Shown one piece after another: positions 11,936-23,854 of a DNA stretch of 64,000 bases. How positions within the stretch are numbered: the stretch's first letter is position 1; every line of letters starts with the position of its first letter. A program made the position numbers and the translations under genes. The stretch comes from Nymphaea colorata (taxonomy: Eukaryota; Streptophyta; Magnoliopsida; Nymphaeales; Nymphaeaceae). The notes under the pieces were generated by a model. It saw only the letters and a list, made by a program, of their open reading frames with translations, made no database searches and was not told the DNA's origin. The DNA is taken from contig NC_045144.1 in assembly GCF_008831285.2 (NCBI RefSeq), forward strand, positions 24,445,716-24,509,715. Reading direction: 5' to 3'.

Positions 11936-12965
11936 GCCAAAAACCATGGTCAAGCAGCAACTGACTGCACCTTTCACTATGTTTTCTAATGACAGGAAAG
12001 TTGACATATCCAGACTATTGAAAATCTTTTCATTCTCTTTCTTTAGACAATGTTCTTATGTCCAGTACAGTTGTTAGGTTTGTTTTAATATAGTTGTTGA
12101 GATTTAAATGTCCCATAATAATGCGAGTACCCCACGAGGAAAACTGGAAAAAATGATGGATGAGAGAGAAAGAGCAATGGTTGATATCTTGGTTGAGAGA
12201 GAAAGAGCAATGGTTCTAAAGTGCGTGGCAAAAATCATTTGATATCTTGGTTGAGATATTTTAGATGGCTATTCTTCAGCATGTATAAATACATTTATTT
12301 AGTAAATTCAAAAGAGAAAGAAGGGGGAACTTTTTCTTTTTTTCTCTTTTTTGTGAATATGCACTCTTTAGGCTGAATGGATTCATATATATCTCCTCCT
12401 CCCTTTTTGTTCGTCATCAGGCAGTCAGTATTTTCGCTATTCTTCACAAAACATCTGCCTCGTTTGGGGAATTATATGTTTGAAGCTGACCTCTTCCCAC
12501 ATGTTTAAGGGCTCAGGGTCCGCTTCAGGATTTAGGTGGCAGTGGTGATATGATTTTCAGTTCAAGAAAGTAGTACCCATGGAAATCAAGCTGATGACAT
12601 ACCGTTTACATGCCAGCCGGTTCTACCAGCTATGCTACACCCTTTGTTAGAACTCCTTGAACATGTCAAATAAGTTATATTGTAGTCTAATACAGCACCT
12701 ATTCCTAACCTATTTACTAAGCCTGAGCCCACTTTCGAGTATAAATTTTCATTAGATCAAAATCCAGTTACTGAAACAGAATCTGAAATCCATTTAGAAA
12801 CAGATCCAGACATCACTTTTGGCATAATCCTTACCCGGATCCAAATGCTTCTGTGTTTAAGTTATACGTATCTGCCAGCATTATTTCAGCTGTCGGATTT
12901 GAAAATTCAAACCAAAACCCAGTTGGAAAAAGCGGTTCTGTTGGACATATGTTCAAATAAGAAGC

Positions 12966-13413
12966 TGATCACATGCATCCGTCGTCGTAGCTCTTTTTGA
13001 CTCTCCGGCATGGAGAAATGATGGAACGTGAATGGTGAACAATAATGCAACATACTGAAGGTTATATATATTTTTAAGTCTTCATTAAACATAGGATCCT
13101 TTAATTTGCAAAAGCTAATTAAATGACAAAAACACATTTATATATCACAAAGCACAAAATTAACAAAGGACATAATTTAATCAAACCGACAGCATCAAAA
13201 TTAAGAAATATGGATCCAAAATGGAGCATTCTTTTTTTGTCCCATGATTATTATTTACTTGCATCTTTTTGAAAAAACAAATGGCGGAAGAATGATAAGC
13301 GTAGAAATGGAAAGAGCAGGCATGAGTGCATAAAGTTTGATGTACGACATAATTTTCATAGACCAGTTCTTTTGGACAAAATCTGATGTGATATATATAT
13401 ATATATATATATA

Positions 13414-13450
<37 letters not shown>

Positions 13451-14347
13451 TTGTAAAGATCTGACACATAGGTCAATGATAAAAACTAGACACTTTCATT
13501 TTTTGTTAAAAAATATTCTAAATAAAATATAAACATCCTAATATATTTATAAAAACTATTTTGATATAAAACATGATTTGAATTAAGTTTGGTTTTATGA
13601 AAAATGTTCAAGTTCCTATTATCAAAATGTATCAAAGCAATTTATTTTTGCTTAAGCACTACTAAAACCTAAAAAATGATCAACTTAATATACATTTTTC
13701 ATCAACCCAACTTAAGTAAGGTTAGATTTTAATAAAAACACTAAATATCATATTTAGAGGGTCAGGTTTTTGTCCTTGTCTGATTCTACCCTTAGCTATC
13801 GAAACAACTGGGACCACCAAAACCAGACTCAGGCCAGCCGGGCCTGGTGGTTTTTTTAGTCGCAGGGCCAGTTTGGCCCGACGGTTTTTTTTAGTTGGGC
13901 CAGCCCATGTGTCAAATAACCTGCCCAAGACCAGCTCATTATGGACCCGGTACCAAACTACCCATGAGGTACCCGGCCCATTCCCCACCCTTAGTCAGGT
14001 GCTTTGTGGTTTGCAAGTTCAATATTAATGTTGGTACCAACACATTCTTTTCGCAAGAAAGGATAAAGTGGTGGTGGTGGTGATCGAAGGGGAAGTTTCA
14101 CGTACCTTTGGTGAAGAAACAAAGGTCTACGTATCTTAACAGTAACTTGTAGAAAGAAAGAAATGCAGGCTTAAATGATTGTAGAGGGGTGGTTAAGTCT
14201 GCCCAACAAGTCAAGACAACTCGGATTCAACTTCAACTCACTAGAAACAACTTGACTTGCAATTCAAGTTTAAATTTATATTTGAAATGTTAAAGAAGTC
14301 AAGCTCTAGTTGTAAAACAAGTTAACAAGTTAAATGAGTTAAACCAA

Positions 14348-14381
<34 letters not shown>

Positions 14382-14595
14382 TCATATTGTGAAGCCGGAT
14401 TTTTTAGTTGGATATGACTTGTCATCATTCATATTCAAATCCCAATTCGAATCTGAGTTAGTATATGAGTATCCAAAAAAAATAGATACAGTTAAAAATA
14501 TATTCGATTCAAATCTGATTCATTGATATCCCTACAAATGAAGAACATCTCATTTGCTAAATGCGTCGGACTTGTTTGCATGGTGTTGCTTCTAG
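12966..14595. other. Right part of copy A, no gene recognised
   Basis: Matches copy B 25,190-27,162. It contains an AT/AG microsatellite at 13,391-13,447 and a GC-richer patch at 13,790-13,990 with repeated GGCCC/GGGCC motifs (AGGCCAGCCGGGCCTGG, TTGGCCCGACGG), also present at 26,360-26,560 in copy B. That patch resembles a small dispersed element. ORFs are repeat-derived or frame-shifted between copies. Confidence 0.45.
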
Positions 14596-14627
14596 GGCAT
14601 GGTGGCACGCTGGAGGCTCCACACAGC

Positions 14628-15249
14628 TGTCACCGCTATAGCTCTATGCGGGCGATGGAAACCACCGCTACAGGTACTGTCACCGCTATATCTCTATGCC
14701 GGCGATGCTAACCACCGCTATAGGTACCGAACTGCTGTCACCGTACAGCTCTATGCCAGCGATTGCAAGCACCGCTGGAGATCCCCACCAAGTCTCACCG
14801 CTATAGATCTATGCCAGCGATTACAACCACCGCTGGAGGTTCCAAACACATGTCACCGCTATAGCTCTATGCGGGCGATGGAACCACCGCTACAGGTACC
14901 AAACAGCTGTCACCGCTATAGCTCTATTCCGGCGATGTTAACCACCGCTATAGGTACCGAACTGCTGTCACCACTATAGATCTATGCCAGCGATTGCAAG
15001 CACCGCTGGAGATCCCTACCAAGTCTCACCGCTATAGCTCTATGCCAGCGATCCTTAGCACCGCTGGTGTTCCCCAACAGCTGTCACCACTGTTGATCTA
15101 TGCCAGCGATTGGAACCACCGCTAGAGGTACCCAACAGGTGTCACCGCCATAGGTCTATGCCGGCGACGTCAAACACCGTTGGAGGTTCCAAACAGCTGT
15201 CACCGCTATAGTGCTATGCCGGCGATTGTAACCACCGCTACAGGCCCCA
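14628..15249. repeat. 57-58 bp minisatellite, 11 units, with 4-unit higher order
   Basis: Units begin TGTCACCGCTATAG (or TCTCACC) at 14,628, 14,678, 14,736, 14,793, 14,851, 14,908, 14,966, 15,024, 15,082, 15,140 and 15,198; each carries CTATGCCxGCGAT and ACCACCGCT. Units 1-4 and 5-8 pair one-to-one in their private variants, giving a 223-231 bp higher-order repeat. The array starts about 30 bp after homology to copy B ends. The CACCGCTATAG core resembles the subterminal motif of the CACTA-like end at 56,976. ORFs through it (14,599-14,979, 15,180-15,491) are read from the repeat and not credible proteins. Confidence 0.9.
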
Positions 15250-15702
15250 TACGGCGGTTGCATTCCCTGCTGGATGGAGGATGTAAAGTGACGCGTGATA
15301 GCTGGAGATGGGTAATCCAAAATCAACCTCACTTTCAGATATTTTCAATAAGTCTAAAACCAACAAAAGAACGAAAGTATGCTTTATGGGTATGTTTTGG
15401 AGATATATTGATGGGCGGGAATGCTGCTGCTATGAGGGATTGCAATGTTCCCCACTGGGAATGCATCTTTATTAACAAGTTTGTTGAGTAATACAAATTA
15501 TGAAGTATGTTTTTTTACATCACGCTGATAGAATAATAATTCCATCCATAGACCTAAAGTTCTAGCCGTAAGTTTTCATTTGTACTTTGTATCCCACCTT
15601 CGGTGGGAACTCATTTTCACCTCAAGATAATAAAAAACAAGCTTTAAACAGCTAACACAATCAGGCAAGCTACAACACCTATAGCTTGGGCTTTCAGCTT
15701 GT
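15250..15702. other. Inter-copy spacer, no gene recognised
   Basis: Single-copy sequence after the minisatellite. A frame ending at 15,491 reads ALWVCFGDILMGGNAAAMRD, which I do not recognise. It is more protein-like than the array but too short to call. A CACCTTCGGTGGGA hairpin lies at 15,596-15,609. Confidence 0.35.
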
Positions 15703-15802
15703 NNNNNNNNNNNNNNNNNNNNNNNNNNNNNNNNNNNNNNNNNNNNNNNNNNNNNNNNNNNNNNNNNNNNNNNNNNNNNNNNNNNNNNNNNNNNNNNNNN
15801 NN
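15703..15802. other. Assembly gap (100 N)
   Basis: Exactly 100 unknown bases, the conventional placeholder for a gap of unknown size. The distance between the duplicate copies is therefore not known. Confidence 1.
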
Positions 15803-16099
15803 ATTCACATATAAAATATTGGAATCATGTTTTCCAAGATATTTTTGAAAGCAAAAACCCTCTCTAATGAGGCTTTGAAAACTTAGCCAAGGATCTTGCA
15901 TGAACCCAAGTTCCTCTCTGACCAACATAAAAATTGAAGTCGGATATTTTCAAGTCGTTCTTGATTTTAACTCCCATGAAGACATTTATATATATACATA
16001 TTTATACTTATACGTGTACATGAATATCTCTTTTTGTCCTTTTTTTATGATTATAACATATTCTTTTACAAATTCTCATATACGTGATATATATATGTG

Positions 16100-16135
<36 letters not shown>

Positions 16136-16632
16136 TCATTTTTCTAAAAAATTTCTTTTTCTCTAAAATCTCTCTCTTTCTCCCTTTTTCTAAAATCTTC
16201 TTCTCCCTCTCCATTTGAGTTAATACTTTCTTTTCACAAGCTATCATATATATATATATATATATAGGTATGTATATGTATATACACCTCCCTCTCTTTT
16301 TTAAAAAAACTCTTTATTTTGTGATTTTAAAATCTCTTTCTCTCTCTTTTTTCTATATTCATCTTAGATTGAAGTCTTTTCTCTTTTTCATTCTTTTGAA
16401 TATTTTTCTCCCAAGATCTTTTCATTTGCCGACTTCACCAAAACCACGAATCAAGTAATGACCAATATAGAAATCATGTTTAGTGGTCTACAACCCATTC
16501 CATTTTCAAAAACTTTTCTTTTTCATAAAAATACTTGTGACAATTTTATAATTAAAAAAATGACAAACGTAGATGAATGTTATGGTATGAATGCATTTTA
16601 TATGAATATATGGTAGGAATGAATGATTTCTT
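15803..16632. other. AT/CT-rich spacer before copy B
   Basis: Low-complexity pyrimidine-rich DNA with CT microsatellites (16,100-16,131) and an AT tract (16,245-16,266). The ORFs on both strands are translations of these repeats. Confidence 0.7.
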
Positions 16633-17566
16633 CTAATCATGTAGGATCAATGCATCCATACATTCACTTTACTTAGCATCACGAATAATCCCAAACATAT
16701 TTTAAAAGAACTTAAGCAAGATGAGACATGGCTCTAAGTAGGTAGTATCCAAACTGGAGCAAAGTCTCAAACCTATTTAACTTCTTAAGAGAAAACTAAA
16801 TCGACTTCAAAAGTGATTTTCAAGGGTTCTATATAATATTTGTAAAGATCTCCTCATTCAAGGGTTTACTCAAATCAAAGCATATGACTCTTCAAAGACT
16901 TTCTCAAAATCTTGAAACATCAAATATTCAACATTTTTCTTAAACACTACACCACATTTAGAATGAAAAAGATGTTTAAGCCAAAACAAAATGCATCAAG
17001 AATAAATATAGCCCTTGGATTGATTACCCCCAGTAAAGGCACGGGGAACGGTCATTCCTCGTACTGGCGGGCGAGTCCCTTTCTCTCTCATTCAAAATAA
17101 AAACCTCATTTTTCTAGAGCACTCCAAAATCCAATAAATTTTTGTGGATGCAAACACTATTCTTCTTGTATGCCTATTAATTGTGAACCCCATCAAAATT
17201 CCTCACTTTGTTCCTTTGCCATCTATTAAAGTGCTGAACTATTTGGGAAATCCTTCTCCAGGGCAGCCCGGATCCATGGATCCTTCCAAAGTTCTCACTT
17301 ATATGGGTGTGGGAGTGTGGCTGGGAAGGAAAGGATGGAGAGTTGGAAATGCAGGCAAGAGAAATTACACATTTTCGTAAATGAAAATGGTGGCAAGGAC
17401 TGAGACCTAGATGGTGATGCGCCAGATCTAACATTGTAAGAGCTTTACAATCCGCATCAAACATTGAACCCCCATTCCTGGTTTTGAACCTGCAGTTCAA
17501 ATTTGCAAGATTCAACTTTAGGATATGTCAGCCTGGTTTTTCTAGTTTTGGAATGAAGCAACATAC

Positions 17567-17725
17567 CTTTTCAACTAGAATAGTGTTATCAGTTTCAATC
17601 TTGCTAACACCTGATTTAATCTTTTGAGCAGTATCGATGACGAAGACAACCATTGCATAAGCTGACGGGTGGGCTTTAGTGGATGGACTAGGCTCTTTAT
17701 GTAAGCAGCAAGAGAAGAGGAACAT
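17567..17725 (-). pseudogene. Unidentified exon fragment, copy B
   Basis: Counterpart of 1,696-1,866. It reads PSPSTKAHPSAYAMVVFV then KSGVSKIETDNTILVEK and ends at the same splice donor (17,561-17,566). Differences from copy A cluster in the first dozen residues and at one Asp-Thr/His-Asn site; the rest is unchanged. No family assigned. Confidence 0.3.
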
Positions 17726-17849
17726 TGATTGAGAATAGTTTAGAATAGATATCTGCTCTTTATTGTCTTTATATTTAGAATTGCACTATATTCAATTGAA
17801 TTTTGAGTTTTCTCTACCTCCTTGAATTCTTTGAGATGAAATAAGTTTT

Positions 17850-17894
17850 TTTTCTCTCTCTGTCTTTCTATCTATCTATCTATCTATACATATA

Positions 17895-17941
<47 letters not shown>

Positions 17942-17973
17942 TTATTTATTTATTTATATATATATATATATAT
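17850..17973. repeat. CT/ATCT/AT/ATTT microsatellite, copy B
   Basis: Longer version of the copy A tract at 1,998-2,078, with AT runs on both sides of a TTTA block. Confidence 0.9.
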
Positions 17974-17976
17974 AAC

Positions 17977-18225
17977 AAATGGCTACATAACCATGGTTTT
18001 TTTCATAGCCAATGCACAAATAAGCAGTAATAGCCACAGCTAAAAACATTGCTAATGGTCCAAGTAAACCATGGCTGATGGATCAATAGCCACAGTCTAA
18101 GGTATGGCAAAAGGTCAATAGCCACACGGGCTATTTCCCCATTGATGAAGGTATTTCCAGCCATAGTTTTGGGTCTATTAACTGTGGTTTTGACCATGGC
18201 TAATGACCTTTTTGTTGCATCCACA
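17977..18225. repeat. Transposon-like subterminal repeat cluster, copy B
   Basis: Counterpart of 2,085-2,335, with the same GGCTA/TAGCC and CCATGGCTAAT motifs in both orientations. Confidence 0.35.
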
Positions 18226-18426
18226 GATTCTTTTCTTCCCATCCCTCATCTTTTAGGGCCTGATATTATTTAGTAGATGATTGATTTCCATTCTTTTTGG
18301 ATAGAATGAAAACAAGGGAAAGGAAGATCCAATCTTTCTGGTATTTTTCTGTAAATTAGATCAAAAGGAGGAAGAAAAAGGGAAGATGGAAAGAGGAAGA
18401 AGGAGAAGGGAAAGGAAGTAGGCAAA

Positions 18427-18634
18427 ATGGCGTACTAGGTGGATGATGGCTATGATTACTTGTTCAAGATCTTTGACTGTAGTGTCAGAATGTCAAACCT
18501 CCTCTCGAGTTTCCTGAGGAAAGACTTAAGCCTTGAGCCGAAGTCAACAATTGACGTCGAATTCGAACTGGGAGCTCCACGTGGATGATATGATCATGAA
18601 AGCACATATTTGGGATACCACAAGCCAGAAACAG
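18427..18634 (+). pseudogene. Rab11/RABA GTPase exon 1 pseudogene, copy B
   Basis: Counterpart of 2,540-2,748. It shares the stop after MAY, the degraded P-loop (DCSVRMSN here) and the NLLSSF / KSTIDVEF stretches. Private changes include a 1-2 bp loss after FELG that shifts the frame and a Ser-to-Pro change before KST. Shared lesions show the exon was already a pseudogene when the segment duplicated. No second exon is seen in the 3 kb downstream. Confidence 0.75.
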
Positions 18635-18924
18635 TGAGTGATATGGCTGGAGTTTCATGGTTTTTTATTCAGTTTATGAATTTTTCTGGTTTTATTTTGT
18701 GATTTTTGAGCACTTGAGGGAATTGCTCTGGTGGCTCATTGTCTTTACAGCTTAGGGCTTTTACTTTTCCACCATGATCAAATACATGGATCTATATATT
18801 CTCCATTCTTTCCCCATTTTGTTCTTTATAGTGTTTGCACATGATTGATGTAGATTTGGCGCCTAATTTTTTTCATATTGAAATTGTATACCCTGCAATT
18901 ACTCACAATTTTAATTGTTTATAG

Positions 18925-19140
18925 CTTCAGAAAATTGTCTTCTGCCTGTGCTTCTTAGATGTATGGTTGAGCCACAATGATAGATTTTTTGTTCTCCGTG
19001 AGCATCTTAGCGTTGTCTAACTCCACAAGTACTTGCATCTTCTCATTTTCTACAATTTCTAGCTCCTCTGCATTCAGACACTACTTTTTGTACCTTGTCA
19101 AGCTCAAGGTCCACAAGCTCATCCTCAGTGTATCCTAAAG
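18925..19140 (-). pseudogene. Coiled-coil exon remnant, copy B
   Basis: Counterpart of 3,050-3,250. It reads EDELVDLELDKVQKVVSEC then, after the same 1-bp shift, AEELEIVENEKMQVLVELDN. Same doubtful resemblance to WEB/DUF827 coiled coils. Confidence 0.3.
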
Positions 19141-19144
19141 AAAC

Positions 19145-22100
19145 TAAAAAAGTAAGTTCTCATTACTTGATGCAGTTGCATGAATCCAAATGATGAGAAT
19201 GTTCTTGGTGAAAATGCTATAGTAAGGTAAGAGGTAATAGGGACTACAGTTGATGAGAATGTAGCTGTTCAAGTTTGTGAACTTAGAAAATCATATCCTA
19301 GAAAAGGTTGATATGTAAGTTTTAGGATAGTGCTTGTGGTTAGTCAGTTCATAAGAAACTTGCTTTTGCACTCCATTGTTACTCTTTCATTTATATTTGA
19401 ACTTCTTTGTCCAGGCTTTCCTCTCTTTGGCATGCTTAATAGTTACTTCTGTTGAGCACATAGATTCTATCTGCTATTTTACTGTATTTAGTTGCATAAT
19501 AAACTAAGGTAATCAAATGTGCCATAGTTTCGTGCTGCATAACTGACATTCTCTAGACAGTAGAACCATGTTAGTGCAGCAAGTGATAGATAGCCCAACG
19601 ATGATCAGTCTTGCAGAAATGAAACCAGGTCTTTAACTTAATACACCTGAAGGTTCAGTCAAAATAGTAGTTGTAGTAATATATATTGTGATACTAGAAT
19701 GATATAGTAATATAGGCTAAAAAAAAACTAAAACTGAGACATCAAAGATGGCTTCATCATGCCCGTTTTAGCAAGTGGTTTCAGCACTCATTTATGCATC
19801 AGATCTGCTAAAATTTAAATGTTCATATTTCTCAAATCAGGAGTTGGATATTGTGTCAAGTGGATTTGATTCAGATCGCAGCCATATATCTTTTTTAATT
19901 TTTAGGTCTGGCACATGGCATCATAGAATCCCATATTCTAGGCAGTTTTTTTATAAACATGGTGACAGGTAGATCAACCATCCCGTACATTAAGATGGTC
20001 CAATACATGTCATGTCTAACAAAAGCAGTAATAGATAAGGCACTTAAAACATAAATAAAAGTTACTCCAATTTTATTTTTCTACAAACTAGAGGCCTTTC
20101 AGGGTGGAAGACGATGAACACTGTAATTAATACAGTACTTCTTTGGCATACATTATTGTATCATATAATTACTTTACTTTGAAGGGTCAGACAAACCCCA
20201 GCTTGCTTTTGCAAAAAAAACTTGGGTAAATTGAGAATGGTTGAGTCTTTGACGATTCATGTATTAATAAGGCAAATTTTGCTCAAAAAAACTACTTGAG
20301 GGTGGATTTGATTCAGATCTGCTCCATTTGGATCCATTTGAGTGATCCACATAACAATACCATGACCTGTTGCTTCAAGGTTCAAGAGGCTCTTCAGTTT
20401 TTTTCTTCATTCTGTTGATATAATCAACTTGATGTGAGAACATAGTCTTGCTTTCCTTCTAAAATATCAATATAATAAGAGAAAAGTGCTAACTTATGTT
20501 TATATATATTTAGTAAACCAACTTGGACACAAGTACGTGCAAAAACCACTTCTAGATTTTATGTGCTGAGATCAGTCATGGTTCTACACCAAACAAACAG
20601 TTTTATAACTATGTCACATGGATGCGGGGTGCGGGTGCGAGATGCGGCAAGGTCCAAAAAAACTTCGGTGTGGGTGCAAACAGAATGATAGAAACAGAAA
20701 TATAAAATATCATAGGATGAGTTGATGACAACAAAAAACAAAAAATGATCGGAAATCAGCTGGAGTCACCAAACGTTCAAAAGAGGGAATTGGTGGTAGT
20801 TGGGGAAAATGGGTAAATCAGCTAATGCTTTTCAATTGAATGTTGGGAATGTCTAGTTGAGATGTGGGGAGAGGAAAACCGTCATCTAACCAGTAGGTTG
20901 GCCGAAAAACAATGTAAAATCCAGCAAAAATAGTGTGAAGGGCATCGGCTGATGAGGGAGTTGAGTGGACCGACCTGAACCAAGCAGACATCGAGGAAGC
21001 CCTGTGGCACAAAGGGACTGGAGCAGTCAGGTAGGCATCAAAAATTCGACCAAAGAGGAACGACAGCACCCAAGAGTCAGTGTTTGCCGGTGAGTTTGAG
21101 GACACTGGAAAGAAGAAATTTGCAAGAGAGAACCATGATTTGCTGAAAATCTTTGTCGGCCATTGGAAATGAGCTTCTCACAAACCGCAGGAGCAGCAGT
21201 CTTCGTCACCATCAGCAGCTGAAGGGCTTCAATGAAGCCCTAATACGAGAGAATAAGACCCTTGTTTGACAAGGGTTTATGATTTTTCAGGTTTAAAAAA
21301 GGAAATCACTAAAAGGAGGACATATTTGTCTTCCGCTTGTCCTGACCACACCCAATTCATCATTGACCAGAGTTGGGTGCACCTCCGACATGCCATCTTT
21401 TCCAACAGGTGTGGTGGACTGCACTGGACATGTGTTGACCATGTCGAGTGCCATATCCTGGCCTCATCCGCTTCGGTGAGGATGCAGCGGCCTGTTAGCT
21501 GAATTCTTATGACCTAGTTTTACGCTTTTATCCTTTATTGGATGCACATTGGATTCTTGAACTTACGTGGATTGGAAAAGTATGTTTCTAGATGTTTCTT
21601 AGGTTGTTATGTTATAAAAAATAGGCTCTTTGTCAAAAAAAATTCATACATAATACCAATATATATATATATTTGTTTTAAGGTGTTTCACATTAGATTA
21701 CATTCTCCTTTTGTATACAAAAGGCATATTCACCATTTCTAGCTGATGAAGTCTGGTGTTTGGGAAGATTGGTGAAGATGGTGATTTTCATAAACGTCTT
21801 AATGAGGAGAACATTCATACAATGAAGGATATTATGGCATTTCTATCTATCGATTTTCATAGGTTGAGGAGCATAATTTTCTTCATTCTTTTGTCTTTCT
21901 TCTCAAGTGCTTTGAGCTTTTCATGGCAATGACCCTTCTTATTCAGACACTTGCATTGAAGGCTGGACTAGATGAAATGTACTTCAATAGGGGGTTTGAT
22001 AATGGTTAATTTATTTTATCAGATCAGTAAGCTCTTGCAAAAGAACTATCATTTCACGATGACTATTTTTCCTCATCTCTCTCCTTTTTCGTAAATTACT

Positions 22101-22370
22101 ACTATATGATCTCTTGTGGCACAATTGGTTTTTGCTTTGAATCTCATTACGTTATGCTCAGCTTTCTAGAGATGGTTCAATAAAGAAGCCTAACCAAAAA
22201 TGTTTTTCCAAATTCAATTGAAGGTGGTCAATTGTTAATATTGATATACTTTTTATGGCACTGCAATCACATACACGTCATAATATAGGTTTTTGGATAT
22301 GCTTTGAGACTTCCTTTTCATCCTAATGACAGTTTTCCTATTTGGACTGAACATTTACAATAATTGAGTT
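19145..22370. other. Intergenic part of copy B, no gene recognised
   Basis: Aligns with 3,255-6,530. Short ORFs (19,775-19,972, 20,818-21,212, 21,266-21,502) differ in frame from copy A and show no domain. Confidence 0.5.
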
Positions 22371-22377
22371 ATGCAGA

Positions 22378-22625
22378 TGCCTCCAGCTAAGCTTGAAGCT
22401 TTACTATCTCAGTTATTGCCTAGATATGTATATAACCTAATCCCATCTCAGTTCTGGTCAGCTCTATATTGGAGATCTAAAGATACACCACTCCTTATTT
22501 TGCTTAGCATTAGGTCACCATCTGATGGTGACAAACAACATTATAATCATGATGTTCTTCATTGTCAACGTCATATTAATTGCATATACTTGTTTTGTTT
22601 GAGAAATAATTTGGTTGAAGTGTAA
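22378..22625 (+). pseudogene. Possible exon, unidentified, copy B
   Basis: Counterpart of 6,535-6,825 with the same acceptor-like TATGCAG before MPPAKLEALLSQLLPRYVYN. A TAA ends it after LVEV, where copy A continues. Function unknown. Confidence 0.2.
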
Positions 22626-22935
22626 TTGCATTACTATATTGACAACACTAAGTCTGGCATTATCTAGCCACTTGAAAATTGTGAAATTGAAACCATCTTT
22701 GAGATATATACTTGATATGTTTGATGTTACCTCAGCTTAGTAGTCATTCCAAGCATTGAATATTGTTGGTTTATTTCTGCTCTGCTCTGTGATTGTTGTT
22801 GTCGTGCTGCTTTTGTTTTGATGTGGCAGTATGTTTTCTTTCCACTGTAACATGATCATGTATCAATCTTCCTTTGAATTTGTTGAGAGACGGGAATGAG
22901 CTTCAATGAAGCTGCAAGGCTCTTACAGCTGGTAG

Positions 22936-22937
<2 letters not shown>

Positions 22938-22972
<35 letters not shown>
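22938..22972. repeat. Short CT microsatellite, copy B
   Basis: About 17 CT units at the site where copy A has about 60. Confidence 0.95.
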
Positions 22973-22977
<5 letters not shown>

Positions 22978-23348
22978 TAGTCAACAATACCTTGTTTTTT
23001 TTTTTTGAATAATAAAGACCCTACAAGAATTATGACATATAGTAATGCAACAATACCAATCGTTACAATAAGTATGGGACTTTTCCAACGCAATGTGAAA
23101 TTAATGAATGATATATTAGTATCATTCCTAGACTCTTATCCTTCATTTGTTTGATGTTTGTTAGCATACTGTGCTTCATTCTCTGTTGGATGAGTTATCC
23201 CCTAACTACTAACTATTTGATATCACATGAAACATCTTATCTTGGACAATGACAGCTCTAGGCACTTGGTGGTGTCCTCTATTCTTTACTGAGATTATTT
23301 ACTAAGACTTTCTTTGTTCACGCACATGCAATAAATTACTTGAGGCAT

Positions 23349-23830
23349 TTAGTGAAGCACTACCATTTTTAGATGTATGTAGGAAGCATTCCTTATCTGG
23401 AATAGTTTCACTGGCTGGAGGATGGTTTCCCAAGATTCAGATAGGCTCAAAGATTGAGCTGCTTCCTTATGAAAGACATTTAATATCCCATACATTAGAC
23501 CAAGTGGCGATGATGAATTATTCTCATTTGTACTTGCAGCCTGCACAATCGGAGGAGATTTAGATGTATCCCCATAAAAAAATTTTGAGTATTCCATCTA
23601 GTTTGCAAGTGCAGTCGAAAATTCAATGCACTTGGGACAATAAGTTGTTATTTGTCCATACTCATTTTGTGCGCATTTGGAGATGGTTTCATCTGAGGAT
23701 TGGCCCAAGTTGGTCAACTTTACGTCATGTGATTGCAGTTTGGCCTTTGAAAACTCTTCCCTAGTATTGACATCATGTTTTGCTGAGCATTTGCCACAAG
23801 TTCCAGCAACGGAAGAGAAAATCTCTTTTA
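23349..23830 (-). pseudogene. Unidentified gene remnant on minus strand, copy B
   Basis: Counterpart of 7,598-8,110. Here one minus-strand frame runs from VAGTCGKCSAKHDVNTREEF through KLQSHDVKLTNLGQSS and ITTYCPKCIEFSTALAN to SKSPPIVQAASTNENNSSS, broken only by one TAG (23,598-23,600). The continuity is partly created by a 28-bp loss relative to copy A next to that stop, so the ancestral frame beyond it is uncertain. The CxxC pairs (GTCGKC, YCPKC) hint at a metal-binding protein. Family not recognised. Confidence 0.4.
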
Positions 23831-23854
23831 CAGAAAAGGGTTGCTCATTATAGA

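Larger units (their letters stand above)
9541..12965. other. Copy-A-specific block of about 3.4 kb
   Basis: Absent from copy B, where flanking homology closes up from GGCTAGATGACT to CGTCGTAGCTC. It holds a two-unit repeat (9,655-10,180), transposon-like GGCTAC/GTAGCC motifs (10,540-10,800 and 11,190-11,300), a duplicated 70 bp segment (11,781-11,935) and a GAGAGAAAGAGCAATGGTT repeat (12,156-12,215). ORFs of about 65-107 residues have no recognisable domain. Either an insertion in A or a deletion from B would explain it; no clean termini or target duplication are visible. Confidence 0.75.

Noticed and set aside
14628-15249. CRISPR-like array
   Set aside because: There is no alternation of constant repeats and unique spacers; whole units repeat, and the DNA is plant nuclear.
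14599-15491. ORFs through the minisatellite as a repeat protein
   Set aside because: Unit length 57-58 bp and a 50-bp unit break the frame; the sequence pattern is DNA-level repetition with no start or signal context.
15644-15928. 94-residue minus-strand ORF
   Set aside because: It crosses the N gap, so a third of it is unknown sequence.
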